Below are positions 23,083-36,226 of a stretch of DNA of 64,000 nt, piece after piece. The stretch's first letter is position 1, and the number at the start of each line of letters is the position of its first letter. Where the stretch lies: the NCBI GenBank assembly GCA_000320545.1, contig ADNK01000004.1:37844-101843 (forward strand). Direction: 5' to 3'. The stretch is from Bigelowiella natans CCMP2755. Lineage: Eukaryota; Cercozoa; Chlorarachniophyceae. The position numbers and the translations under genes were made by a program. Under the pieces are notes generated by a model. The model did not search any database. It had not been told where the DNA came from and worked only from the letters and a program-made list of their open reading frames with translations.

Positions 23083-24018
23083 TCAAGAATTATAGTATGC
23101 AAGCAAGTCCTCTGCTGCTCCTGCGCCACTCAAATAAGAAGTTTCGATCCTCCCCCCCGGAATTGCAAGAAAGTCCCCTGCGAATATAAGTCTTGCTTGT
23201 GCATGGATCCTAAATGGCTTTGAAGATGTCGGTGATGGTATATTTGCAGGAAATGCGGCTCCCCATCGGTGCAGTGCAGGTCCATAGCAAGCCCGCCCCT
23301 TCGGTGCCTCGACTCCGATGCTTGAACAGACCTTTTCAAAGGACGAGAGAAGTGTGCCGATGACGCTGCCGTATTATACACCAAAGCCTCAGAAAAAAGT
23401 AAATCGAGTTGACTAACTCAAGGATGTTTGACAGGAAAACGAATCTATTCATAATGCTGATGATGCATAGCTAGTTTACCTTTTCTCGTCCTTTGAATCA
23501 CTTCGTGCACCCATGGCCTCCGCAGTGCCCCCACGCCCGTGTGTCTTAGCGGCAGAATGTGCAAACTCATGCGTCGAATGAACAATTACAGTGTGATAGC
23601 CCCCATCTGTGGTCACTATTATCTTCGCAACCGCGGTATCATTCCGCACATGTAATAGATTAGCCGGGAATTTGTCGAGTGCAGCACTACCCTTCTCAAA
23701 AGCCTGAAGTTTAAGATGCTCTCAGCAAAGGCGTATATTAAAACATCCTTATTGTGAAATATTAAAGCGTATGGGAATACAAATAACTCCAAATTGTGGT
23801 GTCCATGAAACACATCACATAAAGTCACTCTTCCAGATGCCCGAATACGATAAAAATTTACTCAATGTAGCTTGTATACCTGCATGACGACGAAAACGGG
23901 ATCTCCCCGCAGCTGTCCAATCTCATCTAACGTTGCTGATAAGCCCTTGTCGCCTGTGGAACCAGGAGGGCAACAAAGCCAGAACTAATGTGCGTGCATG
24001 TGCGTGCGTGCATGTGTG

Positions 24019-24105
<87 letters not shown>

Positions 24106-24927
24106 CTAGAGCTCGTGCTGCTGTTTCTAAGGGGGGAGGTCCTCCATATATGTCCGTCCATCGCTTATGTACGACTGACGAACTGGTAACCTTTCATGAC
24201 AAATCATACGGCTTTACCTGTGTAAAAGTAAATATAGGCGGAAAATGTACTCAACTGCCAACCAATCGTACTCGCCGAGATCTTCGCCGTTCCTGCCTAT
24301 AAGAGACCACGACTGCGGTAGGTAGGGTACCGTAAGAACTTTGATGCTTAAAAACAACCTGATCACTCAATCAACCTTAGTTTTGTCCGAGAACTTGAAG
24401 TCTTTAACCATAGTTCGGAATCGGCATTTGAATTGTTCATCCTCTAAGCCATTAATCAATCCTTCGCAGAGCGAGGACATGGCAGGGGCCCCCCTGTAGA
24501 ACATGGTTGGCGATGATGTTGGCATGGTAAGCTTCCCGCTGTTCGCATCGAAGCTCCCAGTTATCATGTCCTTCCAGGGTGCAACATGTCCTGTTGCTTC
24601 CATTTCGGATATCATGTTTTTAAATTCCTTCGAAAGTGCATCGAACGCTGGTGCTCCATGGTTAATCGCTAGCCCTTCGAGCTTGGAATCTGAGGATCTT
24701 CTCGTGGCTGTGCGACCCCCAAGACCTCTTCCCATTTCAAATAGCGTTGTCTTGATCGCTGGCGTTCCCGACCCTTTCGAAAGGAGGGAAAGTGTTCGGG
24801 CCAGCGAGCAGCCTGCAACGCCGCCACCGACTATCCCCACACGTGTGGCCGCCATTTGGTGTCTGGTCGTAAACAGACCGGTGATTTTTAGTCTAAAAAG
24901 ATCTGAAATAATCGATGAAAAGCGCAT
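23083..24927 (-). CDS. renalase-like FAD/NAD(P)-dependent oxidoreductase, five exons
   Basis: Exons 24376-24927, 24256-24312, 23880-23984, 23480-23703 and 23083-23365 total 407 codons in phase. Residues near 28-42 give the dinucleotide-binding loop RVGIVGGGVAGCSLART. LFEMGRGLGGRTATRR and INHGAPAFDA follow, as in renalase and related amine oxidases. The last exon carries PALHRWGAAFPANIP and the FAD-closing motif RLIFAGDFLAIPGGRIETSY. The first 24 residues (RFSSIISDLFRLKITGLFTTRHQ) could be an organelle-targeting peptide; an ATG at MAATRVG is the alternative start. The intron between exons 2 and 3 contains a (GT)n(GA)n microsatellite at 24018-24102; the exon 3 acceptor (ACATTAG) is the least certain border. 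Substrate unknown. Confidence 0.85.
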
Positions 24928-25064
24928 GTCGCAATAATGAAATAGCCTCGATTTAGGGCCATGATAGCGGCCTCAGCGCCTCCTATGGTGCTCACAGAAT
25001 CCGCGAAAATCCATTCCCCAAAACCCAGTTCGCTACAATTTCGAGTGTGACATAGTCGGGAGCG
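24928..25064. promoter_or_regulatory. short divergent intergenic region
   Basis: Only 137 bp separates the starts of the renalase-like gene (minus) and the orphan membrane protein gene (plus), so it likely holds both core promoters. No TATA box is evident. Confidence 0.4.
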
Positions 25065-26595
25065 ATGCAGGCACCCACTCTTTCTCCACAGGAAGTCAAG
25101 CAGCCTCGCCTGGCAACTTCAATGGAAATCCCAGACAAGTATTCTTGGGCTGACATCTATGTTTTTGGAATCGCCTTCATCCTGTTTCCGGGAGTGGTCG
25201 TAGTCTTTGTTCTAAACCTGGTCGTGAGCTTGATTCCCAAGTTGCTGATGGCTGTGAGAAGATCGTATCTCCAGAGACCTCAGAAGATTGTCCCTCGCTC
25301 TTATGTTTTTGACAGGTATTGACTTTCGAATCTCATATCCAGTGTGAAAATCACATGCATGACTGTATTTATACACAGTGTCCTGCTCATCTTCGCCTTG
25401 CCAATGATGATTCTAGCCTTGCTGTGGGTTCTAATAGTCCACGTTGTCAACTTCACCTTGTCGTTTCCCATTGGTGTACTGTACTGGTCAAGAACTACCC
25501 AATCATTCGAAGCATTGAGACCATTTAACGGAAGGCTAGGGGATGCAGGAGAGGTGTATACACCAACAGATAGACTTGTCGCACAGTACAGCAATGTTTG
25601 GGATTACAGGGATGTCGTTGCAAATTTTATTGGAGCCATCGATCGTCAAGGTTTTGGGGAGTTCTTTCTCGCGACCTCTTTGTTGGTATCCCTGGTCCCT
25701 GTAGTCAAGATTGTGATGATGGCCAACCCGAGACTATACAAGCTCGCTCCTATGTTCGTCAACCAATGGACGAGGCCTATTGATGCCGACAATGATAGAA
25801 AGCTTACACGGAAAGATCAAGAGAAGGTGGCTGATTCATTAAAAGAGCAGATTGTGCATCATTTGCTAGAGGAACCGAAGGTTGCATATCGTCTTCCATG
25901 TTATATACAACTTTGTTGCCCATTCAGTTCGTCCAATGGTGTTCACCGTTTCTTTGTTTCGCATTTAAACGTCCTTGAATTTAAGAAGCATGTTTAGAGA
26001 AGAGCAATTGCGTACACAGACAATGCTTTCCGATAATATATTTTGTTTGCGATATATCTACGCCTCCCGTCTGTTGATATGGCGACAAAACATAATTCTA
26101 GAGAAAAAAGGAATGATACTATTTGTAGATTATGCTTGTAAAATTTATGCTACACTCATCATATTGTACATGCACAAACCGATATCTTTTCTAATATTTC
26201 AGCGTGCGATGGTGGACGAATTTCCATTCATTGGCCACTACGCACACCCACCAGAAGGTCGTGAGTCAAAAACCATGATTGGGACTCAGTTCGATGTCGG
26301 AATGGTGTTTGTCCACACAGTGCACACTCATCTGAAGGAGGATTTTGTGCCCAGGTCAAAGGATGCCAGCATCGGTATTGTCTCTGTTTATCTCCAGGCG
26401 TGGAACCCATGGCATCATCTTACAGGATATGTCGAGATAAACGTCCGCAAAGATGGGGGGGCAGAGCATCCCATGTGGCTGATCGCAGACAAGTCATCAA
26501 AATGGCAAATGATACGCCTGGAGAGCGTGAACAAACTGTTCGTGGAGTTGGGCGATTGCTTGACCAAGTACGTCCAAAAATTCAAGTCGAAGTGA
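25065..26595 (+). CDS. orphan multi-pass membrane protein, three exons
   Basis: Exons 25065-25315, 25379-25880 and 26203-26595 (phases 2 then 0) encode 381 aa. Membrane helices: FGIAFILFPGVVVVFVLNLV, LIFALPMMILALLWVLIVHV with VNFTLSFPIGVLYW, and FLATSLLVSLVPVVKIVMM. Between the second and third is a polar loop (FNGRLGDAGEVYTPTDRLVA). The soluble C-terminal 130 residues are beta-like (VDEFPFIGHYAHPPEG; ASIGIVSVYLQAWNPWHHL; EHPMWLIADKSSKW). The second intron (322 nt) is longer than its neighbours. I do not recognise the family and no catalytic motif is visible. Shares a divergent promoter with the renalase-like gene. Confidence 0.7.
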
Positions 26596-27935
26596 AGGAT
26601 CTATAGATTCTTGTCCATGTCCGGAGACGGAGCAGAAGGCTAGGAGGGGGGGGGAGGAGGGAGCGATGCCATCTAAACCTCTGCTTGGATCCAAAGTTCC
26701 TGATTGGCAGCAGTAGATTTTTGGTTTGTTGAACTTTCTTCCACTCAAAGTGAACTGTTGATGTGCAGTAGCATTCCTTCTTCGGCTGCCATGATTTGAC
26801 GAAGAGTCAATGCCTTGATGCTAAATTCATCATCACCTGTCGTCATCAATTCCAAGGAACCACGCAACGGTCATGTTTTTGTAGTGGAATCTTAATTGCT
26901 CCGCACCATTTCCCTAAACTACTAGACTAGTAAAAGGTGTAGCGGCATTTGGCCAGAAGTCACAGCATTCTTTTCTCCTGAGCACTAGACGAGCGGGGTC
27001 AACTGCTGAATTGAATGACCATACGTCTAGCTAGACACAGACATCGTCAGCGCCAATAACAGCTCTATAGTCTAGAGCTATATGCACTTGACGAAATAAC
27101 GCGATCGTGCATGGCATCGCACACCATCTATGTTGCAAGCGAGGCAAGCTAGCAAGTCTAGAAGTGACACGTGTGTAGGTGGTGCACGAGCAGGTAGCAG
27201 GACCACGAACATTTTCGCACGATGTTGTGATTCTGTGATTGTCTAGCTAGCATGGCTCTAGCTAGCTAGATTTATGCGGCTGTGAGTAAGTCGAAATGAT
27301 CATGAACTTGCGCATGGGCACAGCTAGCATGAAACGCATCTACATGTGTGCATCTAGATCTAGAGATGACAGGTGCACAGGCTCACTACAACATGTCTAG
27401 CTGGGCATGCACTTGCTGTAGGCCACATGTTCTCATCACGACGACAACAAACAGACGTTCACGAAATCCAAAGTGTATTATATGTGATACTGCTGCATTG
27501 TTATACATGTAGTGATATCTACTGTGAAAACCGAAGAAAAATGCTGCCTACCACTAGACCAATTCGATTCCAAATCAATAAATCTTCATCAACGGCGACG
27601 GAAAGCCAACAAATTCCTCAGAATTCTCGCCGTCGTAGCCGTGAGTCGCGTCCTGTTATATAAGTCACCGCACTGGAGGATGACGAGAAGGAAAACAGAT
27701 GAGTATAAGTTAAGAGGTGAACCGAATATGTTGCGGCATGAGCATAATGAGACCGAAGACATTATGACTGCTACGATGACGACCACGACAACGACAGTGA
27801 AGTGATAAAACGAGGGTCACTTAAAAGATGGAAATGAATACATATTATTTACTTTAGTAGAGTAATGTTCACTGGGATAAGGAAGCATTTAAGCAGACAC
27901 TGCTTCAAGTACGCATAAAGTTGGTCCGTTTGCTT
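26596..27935. other. spacer, palindrome-rich, poly-G run at 26644-26653
   Basis: No supported gene. CTAG/TCTAGA words cluster at 27030-27370. The 27512-27805 ORF ends in a Thr-rich low-complexity run and looks spurious. Confidence 0.45.
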
Positions 27936-28760
27936 TTATTTTCCCTGGCGGATGGCCTCTGCTGCCGTAGGATATGGGTGGATCACCCCCGCAAGTTTGC
28001 CTAACCCGGTGTTACTCTGGGAAGGGGGAGGGGGGGGGGGGAGGCAGCAGACAACTCAGCCAAAAGTTGGTGGATAAACACCCGTGAACACTTCTATGTA
28101 GGCCAGCACACATTTCAATATGGCTTACTCACAAAGTAGCATATTCTTAGCAGCAGCAGGAACAACCTGCATGGGGAGGGTTAGCTCACTGATCATATCG
28201 CCGGCATGGCTGCCAACGATGGTGGCTCCAAGGATCTTGTCCTTGCCCTTTGCCGTGAGAATTTTCACGTAACCCAACGTGTCGGAATCTACGATCGATC
28301 GATCATTGTCTTTGAAGTCTTTCTTGTACGTATCGAATTCAATGCCTACAGGCAAATACGGAGGGAAGAGGAGGAGGAGGAGGAGGAGGAGGAGGAGGAG
28401 GAGGAAATATCATGGCAAATGGTGTCAATTAACGATGCCTCATTGAATCTCCATCAATACCAAACACATGCTTCGGTAATGTTATTCCATGACGACAGCT
28501 AAGATAACAAAGCAAACGCCCGCCCCCCCCCTTTCAAAGAGATTCTCCTCCCACGCAAACCTCTTTTTTTCAGATCCCGCTCATACTCACCAACGTGTGC
28601 GACCTGCAGCAACAATAAAGAGGGGGGAGGATAAGATATACGGGTAGGATGCACATCAACTCGAATTGGGACTACTACTATACCACGCACAAAACCACCA
28701 GTACCACCTTACATGTATCCATACACAAAATTCTTTTGTACACTACCATTTCCCCTCCTC

Positions 28761-28791
<31 letters not shown>

Positions 28792-30129
28792 ACACGCAGA
28801 GAGAGAGTGAGAGAGATAGGAGAGACGAAAAGTACTACCTCAGGATCGGTGTAGGTCGCCCATGGAACAAGCAGGGAGCTAGCCTTTCCGGAGCCGAAGA
28901 ACAGAGCATTTCGGATGACGAGACGCGCCATGAAGTCTGCGAAGTGCGTGAATTGATACTTGCTTGCGCAGTCACCGCACGCAAATACGTTCGGATTTGT
29001 GGTTTGCAGCATGTCGTTAACCTGTTACAGCAGTAACAACAAATACAGCAAGATTTAAGGCCAGCGACGAGGTGACGTTCATATTTTTTCCAAACTACGG
29101 GGCTTTACTCAAAATAATAATATCACGTATGCGGTTCTGGATGATCGAGTCGTAGGCAACAGTCATATTAGCATCTTCGCTGACGCATATTTCCGGTACT
29201 CATTATTGCAAACTCTTTGTGATCGTCGTCTTTCACATTGTTGTTCTCGTCGTTGTGTTGCTGTTGTTGAATTGTTCTTACACCACCTTTACTCCGTCCT
29301 TAGGATCATACTTTATACCTGCCTTCTCGAGAGCGGCTGTATGAACGTTCGGTTTGCGCCCAGCCGCAACAACGATAGCGTTTACAATAAGCTCCTGAAG
29401 AAGATTGGATAGAATGATAAGGAGGAAAGATATAATGAAGAGGAGAAATACACTGTGCATGCTGAACCGATTATATAGTGCTATATCTCGGCTCATTCAT
29501 CACCATTCTGTAGCATCAGCCGTGAATGCAATCATGCCCGCTACTGATAACATTGTTGGTACTCCTCACCACCAGCGAGATTGCTACCACCGCAAACAGC
29601 ATCTTCACTATCTACCTACTTACAAGTGCTGCCTTAACTACTGCTACTACTTCTACTATTACTACTACTACTACTACCACTACTACTACCATTTCTGATG
29701 ATGCCTTTTCCAGCACAATCTTGATCGAAGGGAAAGATTTTCCTTTCTGCAAGTGAGGGGGGAAAGAGGAGGGGGGGGGGGAGCGAGGTTGTAAATGTAC
29801 TGTAAGTCTCTTCCTCACTCAATAGCAGCCTATTTTTCTTCTCCTATCTACTGCTGAGCATGTGGCACTCACTCGCTCGTCGTCTGTATTGGGACATTAT
29901 CATCATCACCATCATTATCATCATCATCATCATCATCATTTGGTGTAGATTAGTTGGTGGTGATGTCGCTGGATGTTTTGGATCATATATACGGTGGTGC
30001 TCTTCCTAGTTACTACAGATTATAATGAAACAACTGTACGGCAGCACCTTTTCGTCAACATCCTCCACGACCTCGACCTTCTTATACTTGATGCTGATGG
30101 TGGTGATGACGATAACGATAATGATTATC

Positions 30130-30161
<32 letters not shown>

Positions 30162-30304
30162 AATGATGATGCAAACTTCGTTTCAAAACAAGGAAATATC
30201 GTGAGGAAAAGAAGAAAAAGGAGCAAGTAACGAACAGTGATTCTCGGATTTGAACAAAGAACAATTCGTCACGATCTTGGCTTTCTATGAGCTACGATTA
30301 GCAA

Positions 30305-30343
<39 letters not shown>

Positions 30344-31152
30344 GATGACGACGACAACTACTTTTTGTGAAAAATGATTCCATCTTTCTCCATTGCCTTC
30401 ATTACAATCTCACGAGCCTGTAATCATCGTTTAAAGGTAAAGAAGATCGCACATACTTAATATATTAATTACATGTATGGACATACGTGAGTGGGTATGG
30501 TTTGTGTATGTAATTGCGTTTGCGTGCCTAACATGGAAATAAATGTCGGATCATTATTACATCATCTTCTTCCTTGCGTAATATGCTGTCGCCACGCAGA
30601 AACATGTGCACTTTGGCGCCGAATCGAGCGAACGCCTGCGCCAGCTCGCAACCAATGGGCCTTTGCAACCGAATTATTGTTTTTAGGGAAGAAGAAGAAG
30701 ATGATGATGATGATGATGATGACGAAGGGGAGAGAGCGGAGAGGATGGTGATTGATTGTTGCAGTTATTACACGTAAACTGGCATAGAACCCCTTAACTT
30801 TCGTTGTTTGTAGTCTCATCACCATCATCACCATCATCGCCACCATCATTATCAACAGAATTGTCGTTTTTGCGAAATGCCCTGCCATCTCCTGTCCTGT
30901 CGTGTTGTTGTTGTTGTTGTTATTGTTGCGTGTGCACCCACCCTGTACCGATGACACCAATAACCGCAGGCAGCTTTGTCAGATTAAACACCTAGTATAT
31001 CACCATCCTCATCATCACCATCATCATCATCATCACCATCATCATCACCAGTCGTCTCATCAGCGGATCAGTAAGTAATAGGAGGAGGGGAAAGCAGCTG
31101 CTGTTGCTGGATGGAACATGCATACCTTTTACCTATGCAGCTACTACCTCCC

Positions 31153-31184
<32 letters not shown>

Positions 31185-31341
31185 GATCTACCTGCAGATT
31201 TGTGTAAGTCGGTACTTTGTCAAGGCCGGGAATTGCTGGGATGTTTGGAGAGCCACCAGTGGCTACAACGGCACGAGCGAAGGTTAGGACTTTGCCATTC
31301 ACTTCAATCTGGAAGGTGATAGTAGTGGTAGTAGTAAGTAA

Positions 31342-31373
<32 letters not shown>

Positions 31374-32473
31374 CGAAGAATGAACAAATCACGCGTATTG
31401 ATGCTGATACTGAACATTAAATTTATATGTTTTGTTTTTGATAATTTGTAACAAGATGTTAGCGGCAGAATATTAAAAGAAGGGGAGGGAGATGAGGGGG
31501 GAAAGGACCTCGTTACGGCTTTTGAACCTTCCGTGTCCGAGGTACACGTCAACACCGAGAGAGGCGAAGCGCTCAGCAGAATCATGGTGCGCGATCGATG
31601 CTCGCAGCTTGCGGAGTCTGAACGGTAGAATGATAATTGGTGACGATCATAATGACGGTCTCTCTTCTTCCATTCTCTGTGTTGTTGTAGTATTGCAAGA
31701 CTTACCGCTCCATAACCGCAGGGAAATCGACCTTCACCTCGCTAGTTACTACAGCATCGAGTAGTAGTAGTAGTAGTAGTAGTAGGAGGAGGAGGAGGAG
31801 GAGGAGGGGAAGCAGGATAGGAGGGGGGGACAAATTAGATTAGATTAGATATGGCAGTTGCAAAATAATGCGAGAACAAAAGAACCACCAGGAGAGAGGG
31901 GGAGGGGAGAGGAGGGTTGAGGAAAAAATAGCTAAGGGTAGAAACACGTATGCACACACACACACGCACACAAACTTGCTATACCGATGCCATATTCCTT
32001 TGCCGTTGCTAGTTGGTGCGCTACTTTAGCCGACTTCAACAGGGCCTTTGAAGGAACGCATCTGGTATGTGTAAACATGTTAGTGATGATGATGATGATT
32101 ATGAGGGGGATAAGAGAAATAGCAAGAAGCATGTGTTATGCTGTGTTGTCGCCGTTACTTATAAAGTAGCTGCATGAAAAATATACTACCCAACGTTCAG
32201 GCAGTCGCCTCCGAGCAAGTTGGCCTCTATCAGTGCCACCTTTGCCCCCACCCCAGCAGAACCTGCAGCGCTTACTAATCCTCCGACGCCACCCCCAATA
32301 ACCACGAGGTTGTACCTTAAATATAAGCAGTATGAATACTACTACCACAACCACAACAACACTCCTCCTCCTCCTCCTCCTCCTCCTCCTCCTCCTCTTT
32401 TATCAGAGAAGTGCAGGTTAGTAGGTGAGCTGCAGGGATCAACTAGACTGGCTAATGTTATATAGTTACTCTT

Positions 32474-32511
<38 letters not shown>

Positions 32512-32603
32512 ATAATGTTTTGATTGATTGGAGTGGGAAAGGGAATAGATGATAAAATTGGATTTTTAAAATCTGCATACGTTCTACCGTGATCCATAGA
32601 TAG

Positions 32604-32641
<38 letters not shown>

Positions 32642-34684
32642 AGGGAGAGAGGGAGGGGGGGGGGGGGGAGGGGGAGAGGGAGGGTAGAGATAACCAAGAC
32701 AATATAAACACGGTTGATTTGTCGTGTAAAACATTTTTGTGATCGGCCAACACAAAACCCCAAAATAGTAGCAAAAGTAGTATCAAACAATGAATTTAAG
32801 AAGGAGGAGGAGGAAGATGCGAAGAGATATTGAAACACTGAATATTAAAATAAGGCAACCAATGGTGATTGATGATAAAGAGATGATAACCATAATTACC
32901 TTCCATCGGGCTCGGGATCTTTCCATTTGAGCGGGTGTACATTCTCGAGAAGAGTAGTGTTGTACCTGAGAAGGTAAATTCCAAAAGCAGCACAGATTGT
33001 TTAGACCAAAAGCATTGCGTTATAAAACAATACCATACTTGTCCAGAGGTGAGACTTCCAGTTGTTTCAGCTTCTCCTTGGCGGAGTTGTCGATATCTCC
33101 GTCCGCAAGAGTGCTAACTACACCTGCATAGATAGGTAAATCATCAGATGATGAGCAAGCAGCCGTTGTAGACGCAATATAACACAATTCCATGTCGAAG
33201 GCATACACAGCAGCAGCATATAGTAATGTGTGGGTGCTTTCATGTACTTGGTTGATGGTACTGGCCAGTGTGATGGCCCCAGTCCTTGCCGAGCCCCTGG
33301 AATACTTTCGTCCAAGAAGAGCTGTTTACGGAAGTAGAAGAGGAGGCGAAGAAAGGAAGGGGGGAGGGGTTGTTAGAGGGTCAGAATGAAAAAGGGGAAC
33401 AATCTTCCTTTTCTTACCCTTTTGCAGTCTTTTCGTCCAATTTAGGCTTTCCGCCGTGAAATGGAGCGTCCTAAGGCATAGAAACTCGTTGAAATGATGA
33501 TGATCTTAATGGTGATAACGATAGATGATCATGATATGATACTGATGGTTAACGATGACAACGATGATGATGATGATGACGATGATGATCACGGTGTGCA
33601 TAATCATCTTATCGCTGCAGAATGCCCTCAAGATGAGCAGAGGAAGGGAACTTCGTTCAATTGGCAACTGTTCGAATTGGCCATCCCTCCTCCTTCCCGT
33701 CGCAATGCATCGACACTTACTTCCTTGAAGTAGTAATACAGGTCCTTGTCTTCCAAACCATGCTCGCGCGTCACATGAGATATCTCATCATACTTAACTG
33801 TTGAAGGCGAAGCAGGAAAAACAAAATATTCAAATACTATCACTCGTAGTAAAACACTTCCAAAAGCTAATACGTAATAATACCGATACCAAAATGTTTC
33901 TCTAAAGCCAATGGGTAGCTATGAAGACATTGATGACGTTTTTATCTCTCAGGGGGCGAGGAAGGGTTTTAGTCGTACCTAGCTGATTTCCAAGATCGAT
34001 TGCATCCTAATAGTCCATCAAATAACATGATATGCGGTAGAAATCGAAAAAATGAAACATAGAGTTGCGTCAAGTCACTGTGATGCCAATGCTCTTATTA
34101 TCATCCCTATCATCATCATTACTACCCAAGATTACCTGAACATTCTCGGCGAAACCTTCGGCAATCAGATACTTCACGGCATCCTTCCCCAAGAAGCACT
34201 GGAGACACACACATAAGTCATACATAGAGCAAAGAGAGGTCATACTTCAGCGGAGTGATGTCAGTAAATTATATGTTCGACAATCGGAGTGGGATCCACG
34301 CCCTTCCGTAGCAGCAGGGGTACCAACCTTTTTGTACGAGTGGAGACGGTATTTTCTGTCCTTGACCTAATAATCATGGGTAGATCAACCGTTTTTGTCC
34401 GTTTTGGATGATAAAAGCTATTGTTCGTCAAAGCTGAATATTGCTGTGTGCACGCAGGAATTTTTGAAAGCGATTCGAATGTATGTGCTGAATTGGTCGT
34501 CACCTCAATCTTAGAACGCATATCAGCTGCGATGTCCGAATAGAGTTTTGGGCTTAGCTTCTCTACTGCTTCCTTATCATGATGGTTATCGCTCTGGACA
34601 TTATATCGAGAGGAACAACTAAAAGCATGTTCAATCCACTCCCAACGATCACGTGTAGGGAGGCACTCACCCATTCCTCACCCG
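27936..34684 (-). CDS. DEP-domain / pyridine nucleotide-disulfide oxidoreductase fusion (mercuric-reductase-like), at least 25 exons
   Basis: Exons, 5-prime to 3-prime: 34504-34593, 34328-34366, 34136-34198, 33979-34006, 33884-33901, 33721-33797, 33418-33470, 33248-33321, 33039-33123, 32900-32965, 32190-32315, 31985-32061, 31706-31748, 31509-31617, 31192-31308, 30942-30991, 30561-30660, 30362-30417, 30048-30093, 29690-29746, 29287-29394, 28839-29021, 28591-28603, 28167-28345, 27936-28016. That is about 645 aa in unbroken phase. A DEP domain (KDRKYRLHSYKKCFLGKDAV, LIAEGF, HVTREHGLEDKDLYYYF) precedes NVHPLKWKDPEPDGRYNLVV, IGGGVGG (FAD) and the redox-active GGDCLNVGCVPSK. VIGTGPIGCELAQAF (NAD(P)H), GRKPNVHTAALEKAGI, NVFACGDCAS and the end HPYPTAAEAIRQGK follow. 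The C-terminal Cys pair of true mercuric reductases is absent. A tiny exon 34671-34684 may precede; the real start is unknown. Confidence 0.85.
28360..32672. repeat. cluster of intronic microsatellites
   Basis: Introns of the oxidoreductase gene hold (GGA)n at 28366-28404, (CA)n at 28762-28796, (ACT)n at 29650-29690, (ATC)n near 29915-29940, (GAT)n at 30131-30172, (CTG)n at 30312-30344, (GAT)n at 30700-30722, C-run plus (CT)n at 31150-31184 and (TAG)n at 31336-31370. Further runs are (TAG)n(GAG)n at 31760-31806, (CCT)n at 32360-32397, (AT)n at 32478-32505, (CA)n at 32607-32639 and a G-run at 32656-32669. The exons between them are intact. Confidence 0.85.
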
Positions 34685-35767
34685 CTAGATTTTAAAAGCA
34701 TGTACGGAGGTACTGAAAAGTACGCAGTAATGAGGCACTTCTCGCGCTCTCTTAGTACCATTGTATCTGTGACCCCAGCCTCTTGTACTTGATTTGTGAT
34801 ATGAAGCTTCCGCGATCGGGCCACTTCAAGCAAATCATTCTGGTCAAAATATCAAAAAATACGAGAATATGCAAGCAACGACTGAATAGTCTTGTTGTCG
34901 TAGGGACAAATAGATCCAAACCTCTTTTCCGTTGCTTCTTCCGCGGCTCCCCGCCCAAGGAAGCACTGGAGATCAAATCGGCAAAGGCAGATATTTGCGC
35001 GGAAAGGCAGAAAAATGTTGGGCATTTTTACAAAGAGACAATTGTTTCCGTCCCTGCTTAAACTTCCTTGAAATCTCCTGTGTGCTTCCTTAATGATGGG
35101 TTTGACCATTCCTGCATCAGCCGTTCACGGCGGAGTTGCAGAAGTAGTTGTTGTTCATGTTGCAAGGACTCTTGCGAGAGTTCTAGAGATGTTCTTGTCC
35201 TGTCATGACAAGTACTTGTTCCGACCGGAAAATATCGTAATATTTACTCCAACTTACTTCTCAAGTGTACTCCGACAAGGGTGAATGAGTAGGAGGATGT
35301 GTTTCTGGACAAATTAGGATATAATTTTACAATGTTTTAGGGATATGGGACGTATATCTTTCCAGTCGTAATTTGAAGTGTTTCTGTCCCTATGTCTTAA
35401 TTAAGACGAAAGGCCTCCCCCCCTTCGGTTGTAGTGATCGCACCTTGCGAATGTGGTGCTTTATGGATGGGCTGTAGGTAATGGCATGGCATTCATGAAT
35501 TCAGAAATTCGTGATCGCAATCACTATTGCGATGATGAGACCATAGGACGTGCAGTACTTCGCCAGCGTCTTGAATACAATTATCAACGACTGCGTCTAC
35601 TGCTACTCCTCCTGCTTTGCACGGCCCATCTCGCGTTCACTCTCTGCTTTGGCAGGTATCAGCTCGCTCTAATCAATCCTAGAAATATGGTTACTTTCCG
35701 TTTTTGCGCACACCACCAACATCTCTTTGTGGACTGTCTGATCCTGGGAGGAGGCAACTTGAAGTAG
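34685..35767. other. region with possible extra exons of both neighbours
   Basis: On the minus strand, 34920-34965 reads CFLGRGAAEEATEKR, echoing the DEP motif CFLGKDAVKYL. Then 34770-34845 reads LLEVARSRKLHITNQVQEAG after a TTTTGACCAG acceptor. These may be further 5-prime exons or a decayed DEP copy. On the plus strand 35484-35650 reads MAFMNSEIRDRNHYCDDETI followed by a hydrophobic run (LRLLLLLLLCTAHLAFTL), perhaps a signal-anchor exon of the next gene. Phases could not be joined with confidence. Confidence 0.3.
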
Positions 35768-35970
35768 TCTTTGTTGCACGCAAACAGCCAAATCGTTAGA
35801 GCCCGGGAGAAGATGGTCGCATCTTCACCAGGCCCAGGATGGGGTTCCTGGCTAAATTTACAGGATAAGGTTGGCCAACCGCTTTCGGATGCGATCTCCC
35901 CTCCCTACATGTACGGGACAACTGTGATGGTGAGTTCGAATCACAACACACGCGCGCACACACAAATAAT

Positions 35971-36053
<83 letters not shown>

Positions 36054-36188
36054 GGGGGGGGGGGGGGGAGGGGGGGAAAAAAGCTATCCCTTTGATTCTT
36101 ATCTCGCATGGCAACAGGGCCTTAAATATTCCTTCTTTGTTTCAGGATGGTATGCAGCACCAGCACTTCACTCGTAACGGTATCATCC

Positions 36189-36226
<38 letters not shown>

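Noticed and set aside
27936-28345. Calling the oxidoreductase a true mercuric reductase (merA)
   Set aside because: No C-terminal Cys pair and no N-terminal heavy-metal domain; only the general disulfide oxidoreductase core is present.
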